Positions 1-5,268 of a stretch of 8,415 nucleotides of DNA are shown in pieces (within the stretch, counting starts at the first letter, position 1; the number at the start of each line of letters is the position of its first letter). The DNA comes from DATKFM01 sp035544395. Lineage in GTDB: Bacteria > Pseudomonadota > Alphaproteobacteria > Dongiales > Dongiaceae. The translations under genes were made by a program, and so were the position numbers. The notes beneath the pieces were generated by a model. That model searched no databases and had not been told where the DNA came from. It was given only the letters and a program-made list of their open reading frames with translations. The stretch is taken from the NCBI GenBank assembly GCA_035544395.1, contig DATKFM010000396.1, positions 1 to 8,415 of the forward strand, in the 5' to 3' direction.

Positions 1-1
1 G

Positions 2-37
2 TACCTGGTCGAGATCATGTGCGTGGCGGCGAAGTAG
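2..37 (+). CDS. C-terminal end of an unidentified gene (partial)
   Basis: This is the last 11 codons of a plus-strand reading frame that enters from the left edge. It reads YLVEIMCVAAK and ends at TAG (35-37). The tail is too short to assign to a family. The main support for a real gene is the strong intrinsic terminator 26 bases after the stop, which points in the plus direction and has no other plus-strand gene to serve. A minus-strand start inside this stretch is possible (ATG complement at 49-51), but it has no Shine-Dalgarno sequence. Confidence 0.4.
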   Translation, partial: YLVEIMCVAAK

Positions 38-63
38 CTTCGCTCGCCTCATCGATGCGATCG

Positions 64-93
64 CGGCGGCCAACGGCCGCCGTTTTCGTTTTT
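64..93 (+). terminator. Rho-independent terminator of the left-edge gene
   Basis: A perfect 8-base-pair G/C stem (CGGCGGCC, 64-71, pairing with GGCCGCCG, 75-82) has a 3-base loop and is followed by TTTTCGTTTTT (83-93). The T-tract lies on the plus strand, so it terminates the gene ending at 37. It abuts the recJ stop codon at 95-97. Read from the minus strand the same stem has no T-run after it, so it would at most protect the 3' end of the recJ message and would not terminate it intrinsically. Confidence 0.8.
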
Positions 94-94
94 G

Positions 95-1897
95 CTAATT
101 CCCAGTCGCCACAGCGGCATCATCCAGCAAGAGCTGCACGCCCGACTGGCCCTGCCAGTTGTCGACCCGCAGATGGCCGGCGACATGGAGCGGCGCGCTG
201 CGGGCGCCGAGCAATGCCTGGCCGAGGCTGCTTTCCAGGCTGCGGAAGGCGATGGCCTTCAGGCGCTGGCCGTCGCTGCCGGACAGGATCGCCCGGACAT
301 GGTTCTCGCCCACCACATCGGCGCGGACCACCTTCATGTCGGGAATGGCGAAGCGCGGTTCCGGATTGCCGCTGCCGAAGGGGCCGAGCTGCTCCACGAT
401 CTGCGCGATCTCAGGGGAGGCGCCGCGGGCCGCAAGCGTGGCGTCGACGGTCAGCACGGGCATGAGGCCATCGGTGGCCATCGCCTTCACGCGGCCGGCG
501 ACGAATTCCCGCAGGGCGCCGATACTACTTTCCGCCACGGTGAAGCCCGCCGCCATGGCATGGCCGCCGCCGTTGATGAGAAGCCCGGCCTGGCGCGCGG
601 CAATGATGGCGGCGCCCATGTCGAAGCCCGGGATCGAGCGGCCGGAGCCCTTGGCTACGCCGTTCTCGATTGCCGCCACGCAGGCCGGGCGGTTAAAGCG
701 CTCCTTCAGCCGCGCGGCGACGATGCCGATGACGCCGGCATGCCAGCCCTCGCCGGCCACCAGGAGGAAGCGATCATCGCGGGCCTCGCGCTCCACGCGG
801 CCGATGGCATCCGTCAGCACAGCCTGTTCGATGGCCCGCCGTTCCGTATTCAGGATGTCGAGCTGCCGCGCCAAATCCGCGGCCAGCGTCGCGTCGTCGG
901 TCGAGAGTAGCCGCGCGCCCATGTCCGACTTGCCGACCCGGCCACCGGCATTGATGCGTGGACCGAGGATGTAGCCGGCGTGGTAGGCGCTGGGCATTTC
1001 CGACAACCGCGCCACGTCGCCCAGCGCCGCGAGGCCCGGATTGCCGCGGCGAGCCATCACCTTCAGGCCCTGGGCCACCAGCGCCCGGTTGACGCCGGTC
1101 AGCGGCACCACGTCGCAGACGGTGCCCAGCGCCACCAGGTCCAACCACTGCCGGAGGTCCGGCTCGGCGCGGCCATTGCCGTACCAGCCGACCGTCCGCA
1201 ACGCCCGGTTCAGAGCCACGATCAGCAGGAAGGTCACGCCGACGGCCGCAAGCTGGCCGCAATGGCTGGTATCATCCAGGCGGTTGGGATTGATCACGGC
1301 GGCCGCCATCGGCAGCGATGGCTCTGCGGTGTGGTGGTCCACCACGATCGTCTCGAGCCCGGCCTTGGCGGCGGCCTCCAGGGGCGCGAAGGCTGTGGTG
1401 CCGCAATCCACCGTGATGACGATGGCGACACCCTCCGCCCGCAGCTTCAACAGCGCCGGCAGGTTTGGGCCGTAACCCTCTGTCATGCGATCGGGAATAT
1501 AGATTCGCAGCGGCACTCCGATGGTGCTGAAAAATCGATGCAGCAAAGCCGAGGAAGTCGCACCATCCACATCGTAATCGCCGAATACCGCGATCATCTC
1601 GCCGCCCTGGATCGCCGCCACCAACCGCGCCGCCGCCGCATCCATATCCTGCAGGCGCGCGGGATCCGGCAGCAGGTCGCGCAGGGTGGGATTGAGGAAG
1701 CTCGCAGCCGAATCCAGATCGATGCCCCGCGCCGCCATCATGCGGCCGACGATCTCCGGTACCGACAGCCGCTGCGCCAGCGCGAGGCCGAGCCGGTCAT
1801 CGCCGCCGCGGGAGACCCAGCGGCGGCCCAGCACCGACCGCTGCACGCCCAGGATGGCGGCGTTGTCCGTCGGCTGCTGCTGCGCAGCTAAGGCCAT
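95..1897 (-). CDS. recJ: Single-stranded-DNA-specific 5'-3' exonuclease RecJ
   Basis: RecJ degrades single-stranded DNA 5' to 3' in the cytoplasm during RecF-pathway recombination, mismatch repair and replication restart, using Mn2+ or Mg2+. The 600-residue protein shows the DHH-superfamily order. Motif I is DYDVDG (107-112), VDCGT follows at 163-167, and the DHH triad is at 187-189. VCDVVPL (260-266) is the next conserved block and GPRINAGGR (312-320) precedes the DHHA1 domain. DHHA1 contains GEGWHAGVIG (382-391), GSGRS (417-421) and the nucleic-acid-binding GGGHAMAAGF (443-452). The C-terminal OB-like part begins near LGPFGSGNPEPRF (504-516). The length is near normal for the family and no catalytic motif is missing. 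The chosen ATG has AGGGAG ending four bases upstream. It is the last gene of the leftward block, 83 bases after glpX, so it probably shares that transcript. Confidence 0.97.
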   Translation of the reverse strand: MALAAQQQPTDNAAILGVQRSVLGRRWVSRGGDDRLGLALAQRLSVPEIVGRMMAARGIDLDSAASFLNPTLRDLLPDPARLQDMDAAAARLVAAIQGGEMIAVFGDYDVDGATSSALLHRFFSTIGVPLRIYIPDRMTEGYGPNLPALLKLRAEGVAIVITVDCGTTAFAPLEAAAKAGLETIVVDHHTAEPSLPMAAAVINPNRLDDTSHCGQLAAVGVTFLLIVALNRALRTVGWYGNGRAEPDLRQWLDLVALGTVCDVVPLTGVNRALVAQGLKVMARRGNPGLAALGDVARLSEMPSAYHAGYILGPRINAGGRVGKSDMGARLLSTDDATLAADLARQLDILNTERRAIEQAVLTDAIGRVEREARDDRFLLVAGEGWHAGVIGIVAARLKERFNRPACVAAIENGVAKGSGRSIPGFDMGAAIIAARQAGLLINGGGHAMAAGFTVAESSIGALREFVAGRVKAMATDGLMPVLTVDATLAARGASPEIAQIVEQLGPFGSGNPEPRFAIPDMKVVRADVVGENHVRAILSGSDGQRLKAIAFRSLESSLGQALLGARSAPLHVAGHLRVDNWQGQSGVQLLLDDAAVATGN

Positions 1898-1980
1898 AGC
1901 ACTCCCTGGCGTGTTTGTTGTGGGACCAGAGCCTAACTAGCCGAGATTCGCCAAAGCTGGAACGGCGCCGGACCGACTGC

Positions 1981-2955
1981 CTAAGCTTCGAACCCCGGCT
2001 TGCGGGCGAAATTGTGCTGCGCCTCGATCACCCGGACGGTGCCGGTCTTCGAGCGCATGACCATCGAGTGGGTGGTGCCGCCGTCCTGGAACCGCCGCAC
2101 GCCCCGCAGCATGGTGCCGTCGGTCACGCCGGTGGCGGCGAACATCACGTCGCCCTTGGCCATGTCCATCATGTCGTATTTGCGGTTGAGATCAGTGATG
2201 CCCCAGCGCAGGCCGCGGCCCCGCTCGTCGTCATTGCGGAAGATCAGCCGCCCCTGCATCTGGCCGCCGATGCAGCGGAGCGCCGCCGCGGCCAGCACGC
2301 CTTCGGGCGCGCCGCCGGTGCCCTTGTAGATGTCCACGCCGCTGCCGGCGCGGGCGGTGGAGATCACGCCGCTGACGTCGCCGTCGGAAATCAGCATGAT
2401 CCGGGCGCCCGCCGCCCGGACACGCGCGATCAGCTCCGCATGGCGCGGGCGATCGAGGATGCAGGCGACGATATCAGGCACGTCCACTTTCCGCGCCTTG
2501 GCCAGATTCTTCAGGTTCTCTTCCGGCTTGGCGTCCAGATCCACCACGCTGTCAGGCAATCCACCGCCGACAGCGATCTTGTCCATGTAGACGTCCGGTG
2601 CATTGAGGAAACCGCCCTCTTCCGCCATGGCCACCACGCTCAGCGCATTGTTGCCGCCCTTGGCGGTGATAGTGGTGCCTTCCAGGGGATCCAGTGCGAT
2701 ATCGACCCGCGGCCCGCCGGCGCCGACCTTCTCGCCGATATAGAGCATGGGCGCTTCGTCGCGCTCGCCCTCGCCGATGACCACCACGCCGTCGATGGCG
2801 AGACCGTTGAGCGAGCGGCGCATGGCGTCCACCGCCGCCTGGTCGGCCGCCTTCTCGTCGCCGCGCCCCATCAGGCGCGAGGACGCCAGCGCCGCAGCCT
2901 CGGTGACCCGCACCACCTCCAGCGCCAGATTGCGATCCATTTTCTTTGCCATCAT
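1981..2955 (-). CDS. glpX: Class II fructose-1,6-bisphosphatase GlpX
   Basis: This enzyme hydrolyses fructose 1,6-bisphosphate to fructose 6-phosphate in gluconeogenesis and, where present, the Calvin cycle. It is a cytoplasmic, divalent-metal-dependent enzyme. The 324 residues carry the GlpX signatures: GDEKAAD (32-38), GEGERDEAPM (61-70), DPLEGTT (89-95), SDGDV (190-194) and GTGGAPEGV (212-220). Compared from memory with E. coli GlpX, D38, E62, D89, E92, T94 and E218 match its metal and catalytic residues, so it should be active. The C-terminal third is shorter than in E. coli, as I recall for alphaproteobacterial versions. The Lithium-sensitive class I Fbp family is a different fold and is excluded. 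The gene begins 44 bases after hom and precedes recJ. Two adjacent ATG codons (2953-2955 and 2950-2952) compete as the start. Confidence 0.96.
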   Translation of the reverse strand: MMAKKMDRNLALEVVRVTEAAALASSRLMGRGDEKAADQAAVDAMRRSLNGLAIDGVVVIGEGERDEAPMLYIGEKVGAGGPRVDIALDPLEGTTITAKGGNNALSVVAMAEEGGFLNAPDVYMDKIAVGGGLPDSVVDLDAKPEENLKNLAKARKVDVPDIVACILDRPRHAELIARVRAAGARIMLISDGDVSGVISTARAGSGVDIYKGTGGAPEGVLAAAALRCIGGQMQGRLIFRNDDERGRGLRWGITDLNRKYDMMDMAKGDVMFAATGVTDGTMLRGVRRFQDGGTTHSMVMRSKTGTVRVIEAQHNFARKPGFEA

Positions 2956-2965
2956 TCCCCCCTTC
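2956..2965 (-). promoter_or_regulatory. glpX ribosome binding site serving two tandem ATG codons
   Basis: Read on the minus strand this is GAAGGGGGGA directly before ATGATG. The AAGG core is 5 bases from the first ATG and 8 from the second, so either could be used. The products would differ by one methionine, so the choice has no functional consequence I can see. Confidence 0.65.
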
Positions 2966-2984
2966 GCAGACCGGACGAAACGGC

Positions 2985-3001
2985 GATCCCCTTAGGGGAT
3001 C
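2985..3001 (-). other. Perfect hairpin overlapping the hom stop codon
   Basis: GATCCCC (2985-2991) and GGGGATC (2995-3001) form a perfect 7-base-pair inverted repeat around a 3-base loop. The hom TGA (3002-3000 on the minus strand) lies mostly inside the stem, and glpX starts 30 bases beyond it. No T-tract follows in the minus direction, so this is not a standard terminator. It could stabilise the upstream mRNA end or slow ribosomes between hom and glpX. Function is inference; the inverted repeat itself is directly visible. Confidence 0.5.
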
Positions 3002-4292
3002 ACAGCGTCTCGATCCGGATCAGCCGCGGCGGTTCGACCACCGTCTTCAAGCTTTCGATCCGCGCCAAGGCGCGGCGCATCGAGGCCTCCACCGTATCAT
3101 GGGTGGTAAGCACCACGGGCACCGCCTCGTCGGGCGCCCGGCCCCGCTGCAGCATGGCTTCCAGCGAGACCTCTTCATCCCGCAGCGCGGCGGTTACATC
3201 CGCAATCACGCCGGGCCGGTCCACCACCATCAGCCGGATATAATAGGACCCTTGGTGCCGCTCCATCGGCGATACCGGCAGCTTCTTGAGCTGTGCCGCC
3301 GGGATCGAGAAAGTCGGCAGGGTGCGGCCTCGGGCAATGTCGATCAGGTCGGAGACCACCGCCGAAGCCGTCGGCCCGGCGCCGGCGCCGCGACCCTCCG
3401 CCACATTCTGGCCGACGAAGTCGCCTTCGGTGACCACGGCATTGAACACACCCTCCACATGGGCGATGGGCGTGCCCAGGGGCACCATGCAGGGATGCAC
3501 CCGCTGCTCGATGCCCAGTTCGGTCGGCCGCGCAATGCCCAGCAGCTTGATGCGATAGCCGAGCTCCTCGGCATAGGCGATATCGGTGGCGCTGATATGG
3601 CGGATGCCCTCGACATGGATGCCGGCGAAATTGACCTCGCAGCCGAAAGCGACACTGGTGAGGATCGCCAGCTTATGCGCCGCGTCGATGCCGTCGACAT
3701 CGAAGGTGGGATCGGCTTCAGCGTAGCCCAGCTTCTGCGCCTCCGCCAGCACATCGGCGAACTCGCGGCCGGTCTTGCGCATGGTCGTGAGGATGTAATT
3801 GCAGGTGCCGTTCAGAATGCCATAGACGCGCTCGATGCGGTTGGCCGCCAGCCCCTCGCGGAAATTCTTGATGACGGGAATGCCGCCGGCCACCGCCGCC
3901 TCGCAGGTCAGGGCGACGCCTGCCTCCTCCGCCTTGCGGGCGAGCGCCGTGCCATGCATGGCCAGCAGCGCCTTGTTCGCGGTGACCACATGCTTGTGTT
4001 TGCCGATCGCGGTCTCGACCAGCGCCTTGGCGACGCCGTCGGAGCCGCCGATCAGTTCGGCCACCACGTCAACTTCGGGATCCTCGGCCAGCTTCAACGG
4101 ATCGTCATGCCATCGATAGCCGGCGAGATCTACGCCGCGATCTCGATTCCGCTCCCGTGCCGAAACCGCCGTGACCTTGATGGCGCGGCCGCAGCGCTGG
4201 GCCAGCAGCGTGCCATGCTCCTGCAGCAGCTTGACAGTGCCGGCGCCGACGGTGCCGAGACCGGCGATGCCAATGCGCAGCGGCTGCGTCAT
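3000..4292 (-). CDS. hom: Homoserine dehydrogenase (ACT-domain form)
   Basis: This enzyme reduces aspartate 4-semialdehyde to homoserine with NAD(P)H, the branch step to threonine, isoleucine and methionine. The 430-residue protein has an N-terminal Rossmann fold with GLGTVG (11-16), then TANKALL (104-110) at the nucleotide site and GILNGTCNYIL (158-168). The full family signature runs from A185 to K207. Within it E192, D198, D203 and the proposed catalytic K207 are all present, with the same spacing as in the yeast enzyme from memory. A C-terminal ACT domain starts near residue 350 with YYIRLMVVDRPGVIADV and probably mediates threonine feedback. It is monofunctional, with no aspartokinase fused. 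AGG lies 6 bases before the ATG. It follows the lipoprotein gene by 43 bases and precedes glpX by 44, consistent with one operon. Confidence 0.97.
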   Translation of the reverse strand: MTQPLRIGIAGLGTVGAGTVKLLQEHGTLLAQRCGRAIKVTAVSARERNRDRGVDLAGYRWHDDPLKLAEDPEVDVVAELIGGSDGVAKALVETAIGKHKHVVTANKALLAMHGTALARKAEEAGVALTCEAAVAGGIPVIKNFREGLAANRIERVYGILNGTCNYILTTMRKTGREFADVLAEAQKLGYAEADPTFDVDGIDAAHKLAILTSVAFGCEVNFAGIHVEGIRHISATDIAYAEELGYRIKLLGIARPTELGIEQRVHPCMVPLGTPIAHVEGVFNAVVTEGDFVGQNVAEGRGAGAGPTASAVVSDLIDIARGRTLPTFSIPAAQLKKLPVSPMERHQGSYYIRLMVVDRPGVIADVTAALRDEEVSLEAMLQRGRAPDEAVPVVLTTHDTVEASMRRALARIESLKTVVEPPRLIRIETL

Positions 4293-4335
4293 GGCCGGCC
4301 TTCGCGCCGACGCGGCAATCGTACAGACGCCGTCA

Positions 4336-5121
4336 TTAGTTGCTCAGCAGGATTTCAACACGCTGATTGGCCGCGGCACCCTGGCCGGCAGCCTCATCGT
4401 AGACAATGCCGGCGCCGGTCGCGGTCTGGATGATCGAGGACGGCACGCCCTCCTGCATGAGTTGGGCCGCGACCGCATTGGCGCGCGCCAGCGCCATGTC
4501 GAGCTGGGCTTCTTGCGACTCCGCCAGTTCGGATTTGCTGGCATGGCCGACGACCGTCAGCCGCTTGACCTGTTGGCGCCGCTGCAACAGCGCGACGTCA
4601 TGGAGGATCGCCCGGTCGCGGTCGGTCATGCTGTCGGAGCCCGGCTGGAAGAATATCACCGCGGCAGTATCGCCTGATGTCGGCGGCAGCGCCGCGACCT
4701 CCGGCGGCGGCAGCGACGCCGCGGCCGATTCCGCCTCTTCCGCCGGGTCGCCGGAATCCGCTGCCGGCTCCTCGCTGCCGGCCGTCGCCGCCGGCGCTGC
4801 CGTGCTGGCAGGCGGCGGCGGTGCGGCGGGAACCATGGTGGTCTCTTCGGTCAGCGGCTCGTCGGTGTATTCCGCATTGGCGTGATCCGCGGCAAGCTGC
4901 TGGAGCAATTTATCGCGCTCGATCTTCGGCGTCGATTCTGGCGCCTGATCCGGCACCGTACCCAGATTGGGGAATTCCTCGCTGCCTGATTCGACCGGCG
5001 TGGCAGCCGAGCCTGGCGCCTGCGCTTCCTGGTCGGAAGAAGAACTGCAGCCGCCGGCGATCAAAGCGGCCGCCAGAAGCATCGCCTTCAGCTTCCAACG
5101 CATGTTTGCGGCAAGCGGCAT
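4336..5121 (-). CDS. OmpA-family outer-membrane lipoprotein, atypical peptidoglycan-binding domain
   Basis: This is probably a cell-envelope lipoprotein with a C-terminal OmpA-like domain. From the start chosen here (261 residues), a positively charged then hydrophobic signal ends in the lipobox IAGGC, with the lipidated Cys at 25. A segment with FPNLGTVPD (50-58) and NAEYTDEPL (82-90) resembles a conserved block I recall from Rhodospirillales OmpA-like lipoproteins. An Ala/Pro/Glu-rich linker (about 91-152) follows. The OmpA-like domain occupies about 153-259, with VVGHASKSE (190-198), ALARANAV (210-217) and NQRVEI (252-257). The conserved Arg (R213) is there, but the Asp usual after Gly-His is Ser. 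Three in-frame ATGs exist: 5142 (no close ribosome site), 5121 (AAGG 10 bases upstream) and 5103 (no site, but the shortest and most typical signal). I chose 5121 with moderate confidence. It is the first gene of the leftward block. Confidence 0.85.
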   Translation of the reverse strand: MPLAANMRWKLKAMLLAAALIAGGCSSSSDQEAQAPGSAATPVESGSEEFPNLGTVPDQAPESTPKIERDKLLQQLAADHANAEYTDEPLTEETTMVPAAPPPPASTAAPAATAGSEEPAADSGDPAEEAESAAASLPPPEVAALPPTSGDTAAVIFFQPGSDSMTDRDRAILHDVALLQRRQQVKRLTVVGHASKSELAESQEAQLDMALARANAVAAQLMQEGVPSSIIQTATGAGIVYDEAAGQGAAANQRVEILLSN

Positions 5122-5168
5122 GGTCTTTAAGCCTTGTGACATCTTGGTTATTCGGCTCCGAGAATCAG

Positions 5169-5197
5169 TTGTCAGTCTATTGCAGCAAGCCTATGTT
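5169..5197 (+). promoter_or_regulatory. Probable sigma-70 promoter of phaC
   Basis: TTGTCA (5169-5174, five of six matches to the -35 consensus) lies exactly 17 bases from TATGTT (5192-5197, four of six to the -10 consensus). The predicted start is near 5204, giving a leader of about 65 bases before the phaC ATG. It is the best-spaced promoter match I found in the divergent region. The spacer contains the TTGC/GCAA inverted repeat described separately, so a bound repressor would block polymerase here. Confidence 0.55.
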
Positions 5198-5201
5198 GCA
5201 A
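5174..5201 (-). promoter_or_regulatory. Possible promoter for the lipoprotein-hom-glpX-recJ block
   Basis: On the minus strand, TTGCAA (5201-5196) and TAGACT (5179-5174) are separated by 16 bases. Each matches four of six sigma-70 consensus positions. Transcription would begin roughly 45 bases before the chosen lipoprotein start. It overlaps the proposed phaC promoter on the other strand, so the two would interfere. The match is weak, and a start elsewhere in 5122-5268 cannot be excluded. Confidence 0.35.
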
Positions 5202-5206
5202 TGCAG
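5180..5206. promoter_or_regulatory. TGC-rich inverted repeats, candidate PhaR-type operator
   Basis: TTGCAGCAA (5180-5188) is a perfect TTGC/GCAA inverted repeat. A second element, TTGCAATGCAG (5196-5206), follows 7 bases later and contains the palindrome TTGCAA. PHA-responsive repressors of the PhaR family in Alphaproteobacteria are reported, as I recall, to bind TGC-rich sites of the CTGC-N3/4-GCAG kind. These repeats are similar but not identical to that. They sit across the spacer and -10 of the proposed phaC promoter, the expected place for a repressor site. Identity of the regulator is inference. Confidence 0.4.
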
Positions 5207-5256
5207 AAAGACCGGGGCCATATAGCATTCAGGCCCAAAAAACAGAGCGGGATCAT

Positions 5257-5268
5257 AGGGAAAGGACG
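5257..5268 (+). promoter_or_regulatory. phaC ribosome binding site
   Basis: The purine run AGGGAAAGGA ends two bases before the phaC ATG. Its AGGGA part (5257-5261) is at the normal spacing of 7 bases, while the nearer AAGGA is too close to pair well with the ribosome. This supports the ATG at 5269 as the phaC start. Confidence 0.65.

Noticed and set aside
774..1262. Second minus-strand frame inside recJ
   Set aside because: It is a shifted frame of recJ. The true frame has uninterrupted DHH and DHHA1 motifs, so there is no frameshift to explain.
1898..1980. glpX-recJ gap examined for a terminator, promoter or small gene
   Set aside because: No stable hairpin with a T-tract, no well-spaced promoter boxes and no plausible short gene are visible. 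The only supported element is the recJ ribosome site.
1915..4433. Two long plus-strand frames (442 and 495 codons) opposite glpX and hom
   Set aside because: Both lie antisense to well-conserved enzymes, cross gene boundaries, and show low-complexity His/Arg/Asp/Gly composition with no motif.
4682..4845. Repetitive GCC/GGC-rich stretch considered as a tandem repeat
   Set aside because: It encodes the Ala/Pro/Glu-rich linker of the lipoprotein. No unit repeats exactly, so the pattern follows from amino-acid composition.
5214..5236. GGGCC/GGCCC inverted repeat followed by an A-run in the phaC leader, considered as an attenuator or riboswitch
   Set aside because: The stem is only 5 base pairs with a 12-base loop and no T-tract in the plus direction. 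I see no known riboswitch elements.
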